From positions 1-21,241 of IMG/VR virus record IMGVR_UViG_3300020463_002171: a stretch of 21,241 bases of DNA. One strand, 5' to 3'. Shown here in pieces: positions 13,542 through 20,083 of the stretch (position 1 is its first letter; every line of letters begins with the position of its first letter). Source of the stretch: a virus. The notes below the pieces were generated by a model. The model had not been told where the DNA came from and made no database searches. It saw nothing but the letters and a program-made list of their open reading frames with translations. The position numbers and the translations under genes are program-made.

Positions 13542-13799
13542 ATGGCAACAATTAACAAAGGTTCAACTTATTACAGAGTAGGTTCACAGAATCAACAAAT
13601 CCTAGCAAAATACTGGGGTACAGGTAAAACTTTCACATTAGAAGGTTTGACAGACAAACTTGACGCTATGTCACCTGGTGCTAGAATCTCTGAATTAAGA
13701 GATAATGGTTTTAATGTTAAATCAAAACCAATCTACACTGGTATGGTAGGAAGACCTGCTAACGAATACTCAATCTCTAGAAGAAGAGTATTTGCGTAA
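13542..13799 (+). CDS. Helix-turn-helix DNA-binding protein (HTH_39-like)
   Basis: An 85-residue protein. QNQQILAKYWGTGKTFTLEG through LTDKLDAMSPGARISELRDN and GFNVKS follow the winged-helix pattern of a small phage HTH family (Pfam HTH_39-like): a helix ending in G, T-x-x-x-L, a recognition helix with A-R-I-S-E-L-R, then G-(F/Y)-x-(I/V). It ends in a basic tail (SRRRVFA). The start is ATG 13542 because GGAGG lies 4-5 nt upstream. An in-frame ATG at 13473, 3 nt after the probable transcription start, would add 23 residues encoded by the terminator hairpin and is less likely. It is a candidate regulator of phage or host transcription. Confidence 0.8.
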   Translation: MATINKGSTYYRVGSQNQQILAKYWGTGKTFTLEGLTDKLDAMSPGARISELRDNGFNVKSKPIYTGMVGRPANEYSISRRRVFA

Positions 13800-13817
13800 T
13801 TAATCTACCAAATTAAC

Positions 13818-13846
13818 TTGACATCTGTGCCTTCTCCTGTTATAAT
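13818..13846 (+). promoter_or_regulatory. Consensus sigma70 promoter
   Basis: TTGACA at 13818-13823 and TATAAT at 13841-13846 with 17 bp between them, a perfect match to the sigma70 consensus. It lies 31 nt before the ATG at 13877. It would be one of the strongest host-type promoters in the window and probably drives the small gene and the cell-wall hydrolases. Confidence 0.85.
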
Positions 13847-13876
13847 AAACATTATAATTAGGCAGGAGTAGGCACA

Positions 13877-14338
13877 ATGACAATGAGTTTAGTACGTGGC
13901 ATGACCACGCTCAATACAAAAAAGCCCAAGAAGAAGAAACTTACCTTGGCACAAATTTCCAAATATCAAGAAGACATGCGAAAGCATAACAAGTACATGA
14001 AGAAGATTGGTGCGGCTAATCTACAAATGAATCTTGAACAATATATTGCTTATGTTAGAGGTGAACACAAGCCTAGAACTAAGCCAGTGGCAACACAGAA
14101 CAATTACACACATGATAGTGCGGTATGGCAACGTCCCACAGAAGAAGCCCCAAGTCTTAATTCAGAACAATCTTTTGCTCCATGTACAAAGAAAGAATCT
14201 TTACAGTATACAGGTAAACGTAGGCTTGTGGGTATTGCTACAATGCACAAGTCTAATATGGTTCCTGTGTTTGCTGATGAAGATGATAAAACTGGTTCAA
14301 AACAAGCTACCGAGATAGCAACAATGAGGAGGAACTAA
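13877..14338 (+). CDS. Phage protein of unknown function with lysine-rich N-terminus
   Basis: A 153-residue protein. The N-terminus has a lysine cluster (KKPKKKKLTLAQ), then a helical segment (YQEDMRKHNKYMKKIGAANL) and MNLEQYIAYVRGE. A polar linker follows, and the end is LVGIATMHKSNMVPVFADED through ATEIATMRRN. The GIATMHKSNMVPVF segment and the A-x-x-I-A-x-MRR tail resemble, from memory, a small protein found in many marine T4- and T7-like phages with no known role. The stop overlaps the next start (TAATG). A perfect promoter stands just upstream, which suggests early, strong expression. Confidence 0.75.
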   Translation: MTMSLVRGMTTLNTKKPKKKKLTLAQISKYQEDMRKHNKYMKKIGAANLQMNLEQYIAYVRGEHKPRTKPVATQNNYTHDSAVWQRPTEEAPSLNSEQSFAPCTKKESLQYTGKRRLVGIATMHKSNMVPVFADEDDKTGSKQATEIATMRRN

Positions 14339-14958
14339 TGTTGGAGTATAAGTTTTTGTGGAACCGCTTTAAATATTATATGAGGATTTTGTTCAGCCTC
14401 ATTTTCACAGTAGTATCGGTCTTCTGTATAGTGCCGATATCATATGCTGGAGCGATTACCCTCCAGAATGCTGTCGAAGGTGAGTTATACACGGAATCGA
14501 GCCAGCCAGAATTGTACTGCCTTGCCATGAATACCTATTTTGAGGCAAAGTCAGAACCTATAGCTGGACAATATGCGACAGCAGACGTAGTGCTGAATCG
14601 CGTCAACGACGCCAGATATCCTAACACTATTTGCAAGGTTGTATTACAAGGACCTACTCGTGAAAGTTGGAAGACAAAACAACACGCAAACCTTCCTGAT
14701 GATGAAAGAAAGTATAATCCTGTCAAACACAAATGCCAATTTTCTTGGTACTGTGACGGCAAGGCAGACACAGTCAGAGACGGCGATGCTTGGCGCAAAG
14801 CACAAGAAATTGCTTATAGAATTGTTTTTGAAAAAAAGTATAGAGGTATAACAGAAGGAGCAACACACTACCATGCGACTTATGTGAGTCCTAATTGGGC
14901 ACCTCAACTTGACCTTGTTGGTAGAATAGGAACACATATTTTTTACAGATGGCCATAA
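14338..14958 (+). CDS. SleB-like cell wall hydrolase (Hydrolase_2 family)
   Basis: A 206-residue protein. A signal sequence spans about 15-38 (MRILFSLIFTVVSVFCIVPI, SYAGA), so it is sent to the periplasm through the Sec route or anchored. The SleB domain follows: LAMNTYFEAKSEP with the likely catalytic E69, TADVVLNRVNDARYPNTICKV, CQFSWYCDGKAD, and GATHYHATYVSPNWAPQL with TH-FY near the end. This domain cuts peptidoglycan glycan strands as a lytic transglycosylase or amidase-like enzyme. AGGAGG lies just before the ATG. It overlaps the next hydrolase gene by 10 nt; the pair probably forms the lysis cassette. Confidence 0.9.
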   Translation: MLEYKFLWNRFKYYMRILFSLIFTVVSVFCIVPISYAGAITLQNAVEGELYTESSQPELYCLAMNTYFEAKSEPIAGQYATADVVLNRVNDARYPNTICKVVLQGPTRESWKTKQHANLPDDERKYNPVKHKCQFSWYCDGKADTVRDGDAWRKAQEIAYRIVFEKKYRGITEGATHYHATYVSPNWAPQLDLVGRIGTHIFYRWP

Positions 14959-15623
14959 AACTTTGGACAAAGATCCCAATCAATATTAGACGGTGGATCA
15001 TAGGTATTTTATTTTGGATAGTATCAATACTGTCAGCATTTGCTATAGGCACGATGTACCCAAACAAGTGGGTGCTGACAGACTTTGAAAAAAGTATTAC
15101 ACACAACATACAAGAAGAATGGAAAGAATACGGATTCTTCGAGCCTGAAATGAAATATAACGATAACAAAACATTTATCGAAGCAGTTAATAAATGTATT
15201 AGTTATGTTAATCTTACTACACCTCCAGCAGAAAGAGTTTCCAGTGAAATAATAGTTGCTATGGCAATATTAGAAACAGGTTACGGGAAGAGTAGATTCG
15301 CACTTCAAGGCAACAATCTATTTGGTATAAGAACTTGGAACAAGGATGATGCTCAACTTAAACCAAAAGACAATCCTGGTGTAGAATGGGGAGTAAAAAC
15401 CTATATCACAAAATGCCAATCTGTAAAAGACATGGTTAGAATCATAAACAACTATCATGCCTATGAAGGTTTTAGGATTAAAAGAGCAGAACAGTTTGAA
15501 TCTGGACAAATAGATATTTTCAAATTGATAGAAGAACTTTCTAAATGGAGTACCAATCCAAAGTATACAAGTCTTGTAAAATCAAAGGCTAAAAAAGTTC
15601 AAAATTTAATTTCATCAAATTAA
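14949..15623 (+). CDS. Bax-like glucosaminidase (GH73-type) with N-terminal membrane anchor
   Basis: A 224-residue protein. A transmembrane or signal-anchor helix spans about 15-35 (WIIGILFWIVSILSAFAIGT). The catalytic domain begins near residue 80: VAMAILETGYGKSRFALQGN, with E109 as the likely acid, NLFGIRTW, then GVEWGVKTYITKCQSVKDMV and the NPKYTSLV segment of the family. The ILETGYGKSRFA..GNNLFGI block matches Bax/GH73 endo-beta-N-acetylglucosaminidases. The substrate is peptidoglycan. The anchor could tether it to the inner membrane facing the wall. It starts within the end of the SleB-like gene. Confidence 0.9.
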   Translation: MAIKLWTKIPINIRRWIIGILFWIVSILSAFAIGTMYPNKWVLTDFEKSITHNIQEEWKEYGFFEPEMKYNDNKTFIEAVNKCISYVNLTTPPAERVSSEIIVAMAILETGYGKSRFALQGNNLFGIRTWNKDDAQLKPKDNPGVEWGVKTYITKCQSVKDMVRIINNYHAYEGFRIKRAEQFESGQIDIFKLIEELSKWSTNPKYTSLVKSKAKKVQNLISSN

Positions 15624-15633
15624 CCAAAAACAC

Positions 15634-15662
15634 TTGACATTTACAAATAATCGTAGTATAGT
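15634..15662 (+). promoter_or_regulatory. Sigma70-like promoter for the lipoprotein cluster
   Basis: TTGACA at 15634-15639 and TATAGT at 15657-15662, spaced by 17 bp. The start of transcription would be near 15669. The leader has a small hairpin (CGTTC/GAACG near 15679-15692) and AAGGAGG before the ATG at 15710. Confidence 0.75.
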
Positions 15663-15709
15663 GTAACTATGTTAAACACGTTCAGTAGAACGCAATCAAG
15701 GAGGCTTTA

Positions 15710-16228
15710 ATGAAAGGCATTTTTAAATTAGGCGCATTAGTAACGGTAGTAGGAATGTTGAACGCATGTTCTTCATACACAACCATTGCTGAAAGAGAAG
15801 AGTACGCCCAACCTAAATGGTATGCTAATTGCGTAGAAACAGGTTCTAAGGGCTGGTTCTGGTGGAAACAAGATTATGTGTTTGCCTGTGGAGCAGGTGA
15901 AAGCATTTTCCAACAAGCCGCAGAAGAACAGATGTATGCGATAGCAATGAATAACTTCGCAAAACGTATCAATAGTGAAGTTAATTCTAACACTCAGCTA
16001 CAGTTCAAAGGCAATAACGGAGCAGAGACAAAGAGCACAAATACTGTAATTAGTTATGTGGTCAAGAATACAACTATCCGTGAGCACATTGCTAAAGAAA
16101 CTGGTACATTCAAATATCAAGGTAAAATGTATACCTTTGTAAAACTAAGAATGAACAGAGAAATATTTGATCAACTTATTGCGGAGGCTAAAAATGCCAA
16201 AGTTGCTGAGTTACAACAATCTAATTAA
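15710..16228 (+). CDS. LPP20-like lipoprotein
   Basis: A 172-residue protein. The signal peptide KGIFKLGALVTVVGMLNAC ends in the lipobox LNAC with the modified Cys at 20, so it is lipidated and held in the inner or outer membrane. The mature part has PKWYANCVETG, ACGAGESIFQQAAEEQMYAI and AMNNFAKRINSEVNS, a pattern like the LPP20 family (G-x-G followed by an alanine-rich helix). KLRMNREIFDQLI closes it. The role is unknown. A phage lipoprotein could change the infected cell's surface or support lysis. The last 35 nt overlap the next gene. Confidence 0.8.
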   Translation: MKGIFKLGALVTVVGMLNACSSYTTIAEREEYAQPKWYANCVETGSKGWFWWKQDYVFACGAGESIFQQAAEEQMYAIAMNNFAKRINSEVNSNTQLQFKGNNGAETKSTNTVISYVVKNTTIREHIAKETGTFKYQGKMYTFVKLRMNREIFDQLIAEAKNAKVAELQQSN

Positions 16229-16553
16229 AACAACTTTAATTGCTGGAGCAGTCATGATGAGTGCCTGCTCTTCGCATAACAATAAACCTGTTATGGCACA
16301 GTTCCAACCACAATACTGTCACACAGATAGTCAACATACACTGGAGAATGGAAATAAAGCAAATAGCAGAGTGGATGTCAGATGTACTGATAATCCTAAA
16401 GATAAACACTTTTTAGCATACAGTGGTATGGCAAAAACATGTAGGGAGCATTACTATGATATTTGGCTTAATGGAAAAGCAGTTACGCAACGTGGTTTCG
16501 TTTGTCAAAAGATCGACGGCAGTTGGGAAATCGTTAATCATCCTTACAATTAG
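16194..16553 (+). CDS. Small lipoprotein, 17-kDa-antigen-like C-terminus
   Basis: A 119-residue protein. The start at ATG 16194 is chosen because GGAGG lies 8 nt upstream; an open frame from 16167 has no ribosome-binding site. The signal peptide (LLSYNNLIKTTLIAGAVMMSAC) ends in lipobox MSAC with Cys25. The C-terminal part has KTCREHYYDIWLNGKAVTQR followed by GFVCQKIDGSWEIV, resembling the C-R-x-Y...G-x-x-C-x-x-x-D-G-x-W end of the rickettsial 17-kDa antigen family. It overlaps the genes on both sides, by 35 nt before and about 80 nt after. Confidence 0.8.
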   Translation: MPKLLSYNNLIKTTLIAGAVMMSACSSHNNKPVMAQFQPQYCHTDSQHTLENGNKANSRVDVRCTDNPKDKHFLAYSGMAKTCREHYYDIWLNGKAVTQRGFVCQKIDGSWEIVNHPYN

Positions 16554-16953
16554 TATTGGTCTTACATCCTGTGGTTCTACGGGATACCAGTTTCATACTA
16601 GCGAAAGCACCTATGCTAGTACAGAACAATATTATCATCCGGCTAATAGCACCGCAACAGTATTGTTGAATTCTATGAAATGGAGCACTCACAAGATGAA
16701 TGACTATGATAGACAGCAACAACAAAATGCCGTTTTCTTTGCTTTAAATAATCTACAAAATGGAGAAACTACTAGATGGTTTAATGGTAATACAGGTGCT
16801 AGAGGTGCCGTACGTGTAGCAATGACATATCCACAAGGAAGTGGTTATTGTAGGGTAATTATGAGTCAAATTGTGTACAAAGGTAAGCATAGGGACTTTA
16901 AAGAGACCGCTTGTATTAACAGTACTGATAACACCTGGCGTTTCATACGATAA
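16471..16953 (+). CDS. Lipoprotein of the 17-kDa surface antigen type
   Basis: About 160 residues from ATG 16471. A GTG at 16492 would give a more typical 27-residue signal, and neither start has a clear ribosome-binding site. The signal STAVGKSLIILTISIGLTSC ends in lipobox LTSC. The mature part has DYDRQQQQNAVFFALNNLQN, GETTRWFNGNTGARGAVRVA and GYCRVIMSQIVYKGK through ETACINSTDNTWRFIR, the order of the 17-kDa surface antigen C-terminal domain (Gly-rich W-x-N, C-R, AC...D...W). The N-terminal third is read in a different frame over the end of the previous gene. So three lipoprotein genes overlap in a row. Confidence 0.75.
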   Translation: MEKQLRNVVSFVKRSTAVGKSLIILTISIGLTSCGSTGYQFHTSESTYASTEQYYHPANSTATVLLNSMKWSTHKMNDYDRQQQQNAVFFALNNLQNGETTRWFNGNTGARGAVRVAMTYPQGSGYCRVIMSQIVYKGKHRDFKETACINSTDNTWRFIR

Positions 16954-16956
16954 ATA
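16950..16956 (+). promoter_or_regulatory. T4-like late promoter box (ATAAATA)
   Basis: GATAAATATTAC at 16949-16960, overlapping the stop of the last lipoprotein gene, 19 nt before the ATG at 16975. It has the same core as the other late-type boxes in the window. It implies late expression of the large membrane coiled-coil gene. Confidence 0.5.
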
Positions 16957-16974
16957 TTACATCAAAGGAATAGT

Positions 16975-18849
16975 ATGGCATTAGGTATTTTAGTTTTATT
17001 ATCTGCTTTAAGTATTTCAGCAGTAGCAATTTATTATTCAATAGCAGGACTCGTCGCGATATTTGCCGCGGCGGCTGTTCCTATTATGATTATGGGAACT
17101 GCCTTAGAAGTAGGTAAGTTAGTCACTGCCGTTTGGTTACACAGATATTGGTCCCAAGCAAAATGGTGGTTACGTTACTATCTAGCGATAGCGGTTGCTG
17201 TCTTAATGTTTATAACAAGCATGGGTATCTTTGGATACCTATCCAAAGCACACATAGAACAAACTTCTGCCAGTATAGAATCTGTTGAAAAAATATCTCA
17301 ATTAGAAACAGAAATAGATAGGTACAAAGGGATTATCACTAGAGCTGAAGAAAAGATAGAATCAGCAGAAAACCAAGGTGCTAACAATAATGATGTAATA
17401 CAGGATCAAATTGATAGAGAACAAAAGAGAATTGATACTGCTTACGATAGAATACAACCTCTTGTTACAGAACAACAACAAATTATCCAACAAGAGATAG
17501 AACGCAAAGATAAGAAGATTGTGCCTTATCTAGCACAAGTTTCAAATATTGATGCTGACCTACAAACACTATCTGACTTGCTTAATAGACGAGATGGTGA
17601 AAGTATTAGACGTCTACAGAGTATCGTTGGCACTAGAGTAGATGGTACATACGGAAGTAGAACTGCCAAACAAGTAGAAAATTATCGTGATGGGCTAATT
17701 GCTAAACGTGAAAGCATACTCAAAACTATTTCACAAATAGAAGAAAAAGAATCTCCTATTATAAAAGCGGCCAACGAAGAAATAAAACGCCTACGTGACA
17801 TAGCACAAAATGAGATAAACGAATCAAACAAGGTGATTAACAAGCTACGTGAGGAAATAGGTAGCACAGTTGTCACTGACAATAACACAGTAATTATAGA
17901 AGAGAACCTACTTAAAATTAAAAATGCTAACAATGAAATAGATATATTGACAGAAGAAAAATATACTATCGAAGCTGAGTATAGAAAATTAGAAGCAGAA
18001 GTAGGACCGATCAAATACATAGCTGAATTTATCTACGGCGAAGAAGCAGATAGAGATATGCTTGAAGAAGCAGTTCGTTGGGTAATCATACTAATCATAT
18101 TTGTTTTTGATCCGTTGGCTGTCCTTTTGTTAATAGCTAGCCAATATACATTTGACTTTGCTAGAGGCAACAATAGGGGGTCGGCCTGGCGCAAATATGA
18201 ACAAGCAAGAGCACAAAAAATAGTAGAAAATTCTCAACAACAAGAGGAGCAACATAATGACGGGGAGCATAGTCTGGCTGAGAGCGATGGAGATAATAAA
18301 CAAGAAGTCCCAGAACAAGTCAAAGAAGAAAAAGAACAAGAAGAAGTCAAAGAGCCTGCTACAAAAATTGAAGAGTCTGTTTCAGTCCAAGAAGCCCTTG
18401 AGTCAGAAGAACCTAAAGAAGTAGACGTCGAAAAAAAAGATTCCGAATCATCGGTAGAATCAAAAAGCGATCTTGACAGCTGGAACGAATGGGTAGAAGC
18501 GGCAAATGCCGAAGCAGAAGCAGAAGCAAAAGCTGAAGGCGTCTTGTTCGGTGAAGACAATCTAAAGAAACAAGAAATCAAAGAAAGAGCTAATCTAGTA
18601 AAACAATATGAAACAGATAGCGAATGGAAAAAAGCTAAACAAAAATGGAAAGAAGCAAATCCTGAAGGCAACATTAAAGATTGGAAACAAGCATTTATTT
18701 CAGGTAGAATCCATGAGCTACCTTGGGCACAACTAGTAGAAGAAAGAGTCAAGCCTGACTTGACAGAAGTAATTGAACCTAACTATCAACAAAATGCTGA
18801 ACAAAGTGAAAATTCAGTTTGGAGCAAGATCCGTAACGATGACCAGTAA
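16975..18849 (+). CDS. Large membrane protein with long coiled coil and peptidoglycan-binding-like motif
   Basis: A 624-residue protein. Three hydrophobic segments lie at about 3-21, 22-45 and 68-90. A long charged, heptad-like coiled-coil region spans about 92-345, and one more strong membrane helix about 368-390. The tail, about 395-624, is extremely charged (many E, K and Q) and ends in aromatic-rich repeats (ADSEWKKAK-like, KQAFISGR). Inside the coiled coil, residues 208-237 (GESIRRLQSIVGTRVDGTYG, SRTAKQVENY) look like the PG_binding_1 motif, I-x-x-L-Q...G..VDG.YG..T...V..Y. This would suit a loop in the periplasm that touches peptidoglycan. A late box precedes it. I recognise no named family; a structural, envelope-spanning or lysis-timing role is possible. 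Confidence 0.8.
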   Translation: MALGILVLLSALSISAVAIYYSIAGLVAIFAAAAVPIMIMGTALEVGKLVTAVWLHRYWSQAKWWLRYYLAIAVAVLMFITSMGIFGYLSKAHIEQTSASIESVEKISQLETEIDRYKGIITRAEEKIESAENQGANNNDVIQDQIDREQKRIDTAYDRIQPLVTEQQQIIQQEIERKDKKIVPYLAQVSNIDADLQTLSDLLNRRDGESIRRLQSIVGTRVDGTYGSRTAKQVENYRDGLIAKRESILKTISQIEEKESPIIKAANEEIKRLRDIAQNEINESNKVINKLREEIGSTVVTDNNTVIIEENLLKIKNANNEIDILTEEKYTIEAEYRKLEAEVGPIKYIAEFIYGEEADRDMLEEAVRWVIILIIFVFDPLAVLLLIASQYTFDFARGNNRGSAWRKYEQARAQKIVENSQQQEEQHNDGEHSLAESDGDNKQEVPEQVKEEKEQEEVKEPATKIEESVSVQEALESEEPKEVDVEKKDSESSVESKSDLDSWNEWVEAANAEAEAEAKAEGVLFGEDNLKKQEIKERANLVKQYETDSEWKKAKQKWKEANPEGNIKDWKQAFISGRIHELPWAQLVEERVKPDLTEVIEPNYQQNAEQSENSVWSKIRNDDQ

Positions 18850-18857
18850 ATATACGG

Positions 18858-19244
18858 ATGTCTGACACAATAATAAATTTAATTACTGCTCCTGATAAAT
18901 TACTGAATAATAATCCTAGCCTATTATTGATTAACCCAAGCGATGATTTAAAAACCAATTTTAACACTATAGCACAGGAAATTAAGCATCCAATTAATCT
19001 ATATCTTCACGAAAATAATGAAGCAAATACAGGTTGGTTGTTGGATTGTATCAGCACTGTTGATCATATAATTTTGGATATTGATAACACAAAGGTAGAA
19101 CAATGGTTAATTGGTTACATTTTAAGTTTTGGAAAGACTTTTTACTTGACAAACTTACCAGATAGATTGTATAATGTAGTTAATGTTAATAGGATATACG
19201 AAATCAAACAATTTATGGAAGGAGTAAAATATTTTGAGATATAA
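18858..19244 (+). CDS. Unknown protein, alpha/beta type, 128 residues
   Basis: A soluble protein starting 8 nt after the previous stop with a poor ribosome-binding site. It begins MSDTIINLITAPDKLLNNNP. SLLLINPSDDL suggests a first strand and turn of an alpha/beta sandwich, and VDHIILDIDN, GYILSFGKTFYLTNL and NRIYEIKQFM continue the alternation. No catalytic motif can be named. It carries a perfect promoter for bS21 within its 3' half (19146-19175) and overlaps the bS21 start by 11 nt. Its length and layout suggest a phage-specific family of unknown function. Confidence 0.7.
   Translation: MSDTIINLITAPDKLLNNNPSLLLINPSDDLKTNFNTIAQEIKHPINLYLHENNEANTGWLLDCISTVDHIILDIDNTKVEQWLIGYILSFGKTFYLTNLPDRLYNVVNVNRIYEIKQFMEGVKYFEI
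19146..19175 (+). promoter_or_regulatory. Sigma70-like promoter inside the gene before bS21
   Basis: TTGACA at 19146-19151, 18 bp, then TATAAT at 19170-19175: both hexamers match the consensus exactly. The transcript would start near 19182, about 50 nt before the TTG start of bS21. It lies inside coding sequence, so some match could be chance, but both hexamers and the spacing agree with the other promoters here. Confidence 0.6.
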
Positions 19245-19503
19245 TAAATTTAACAACAACAGGAGACGTGATCATAGACAGACTGAATCACCAAAGGGTT
19301 TGACTATAGAAGTAAGAAACGGTGATGTTAATAAAGCATTAAGAATTTTCAAAAAGAAAGTTCAAGAAGAGGGTATATTACAGGAATACAAAGAGAGACA
19401 ACATTACGTGAAGCCTAGTGAAAAAAGAAGAAAAGCAAAGGCGGCAGGTAAAAAACGTTGGGAAAAGAAACAAGAAAAAGCAAGGTTAGATAGAGGATAC
19501 TAA
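19234..19503 (+). CDS. rpsU: Ribosomal protein bS21
   Basis: An 89-residue protein. After a basic N-terminal extension of about 21 residues (RYNKFNNNRRRDHRQTESPK) comes the bS21 core: LTIEVRNGDVNKALRIFKKK, VQEEGILQEYKERQHYVKPS, EKRRKAKAAGKKRWEKKQEK. The K-P-S-x-K-R-R-x-K-A segment is the family signature. bS21 sits near the anti-Shine-Dalgarno end of 16S rRNA and helps initiation. Phages, including pelagiphages, are known to carry bS21, where it may replace the host copy on ribosomes. The start is TTG 19234, supported by GGAAGGAG at 19218-19225; no in-frame ATG fits. The extension is unusual compared with the 70-residue host form. Confidence 0.92.
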   Translation: MRYNKFNNNRRRDHRQTESPKGLTIEVRNGDVNKALRIFKKKVQEEGILQEYKERQHYVKPSEKRRKAKAAGKKRWEKKQEKARLDRGY

Positions 19504-19507
19504 AAAT

Positions 19508-20083
19508 ATGTCGCTTACGGTTGAAGCGTGGTTCCCCCAACTTATTTGGTCTGGCCTGTTAGAAAATATAGATAATGAGAAACTTACGGAATTTGCTTAC
19601 GAAAGAAAGAAGCAAACAGAAGGCGTAAAAGCATCTAATTATATAGGTTGGCAAAGTAGTAATATCCATTACAAAGACAACGATACATTTGATAAGTTAG
19701 TAGAAACTATTACAGGTCATATAGAAGATTGTAGAGATCTAGTAAAACTGCCTCCATTACAACTGTATAATATTTGGATCAACGTAAATGGTCCAGGAGC
19801 ATATAATCATTTACATAATCACCCAATGGCTTTACTAAGTGGTGTGTATTATGTAAAAAGCACACAAGAACAGGGCAACATATTTTTTGAAAGAAGTGAT
19901 GGTGCTGAATATTTTTTACCTCCGGTACAAGAAGGCAATCACTTTAATGGTTCGGCAACATCTTATAAATCAGTAACTGGTGCTTTATACATTTTTCCTG
20001 GTTGGCTTAAACATAGTGTGGAACCAAACACAACAGAAGAAAATAGAATATCAATATCATTTAACTACGGAGTGACCAAATGA
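19508..20083 (+). CDS. 2-oxoglutarate/Fe(II)-dependent oxygenase
   Basis: A 191-residue protein of the 2OG-FeII_Oxy_5/TIGR02466 type. It has NVNGPGAYNHLHNHPMALLS with GVYYVKS (iron His in the H101-H105 cluster), then IFPGWLKHSVEP with the distal His169 and ENRISISFNYG with R180 for binding 2-oxoglutarate. The H-x-H...H...R-x-S-x-S-x-N order is typical. It would hydroxylate or otherwise oxidise a substrate using O2 and 2-oxoglutarate; the substrate is unknown. Such genes are common in marine T4-like phages. The stop overlaps the guaC start (ATGA). Confidence 0.9.
   Translation: MSLTVEAWFPQLIWSGLLENIDNEKLTEFAYERKKQTEGVKASNYIGWQSSNIHYKDNDTFDKLVETITGHIEDCRDLVKLPPLQLYNIWINVNGPGAYNHLHNHPMALLSGVYYVKSTQEQGNIFFERSDGAEYFLPPVQEGNHFNGSATSYKSVTGALYIFPGWLKHSVEPNTTEENRISISFNYGVTK

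Noticed and set aside
14644-15169. Minus-strand open frames over the cell-wall hydrolase genes
   Set aside because: Both plus-strand genes show clear catalytic domains. The reverse frames have no domain signal and no ribosome-binding sites.
15606-15623. TTAATTT/AAATTAA inverted repeat at the end of the glucosaminidase gene as a terminator
   Set aside because: It is an all-AT stem of 7 bp without a U-run after it, so it is too weak to call.
18234-18752. 172-residue open frame on the minus strand
   Set aside because: It is a shadow of the charged E/K-rich tail of the plus-strand membrane protein: low-complexity S/F composition, no ribosome-binding site, no recognisable family.
18760-18795. 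TTGACA with a TATCAA-like -10 before the gene at 18858
   Set aside because: The -10 is poor, the spacing is 18, and it lies in coding sequence rich in similar words.
18847-18852. TAAATA late-type box before the gene at 18858
   Set aside because: It is only 5 nt from the ATG, so a transcript would have almost no leader, and the first base of the core is missing.
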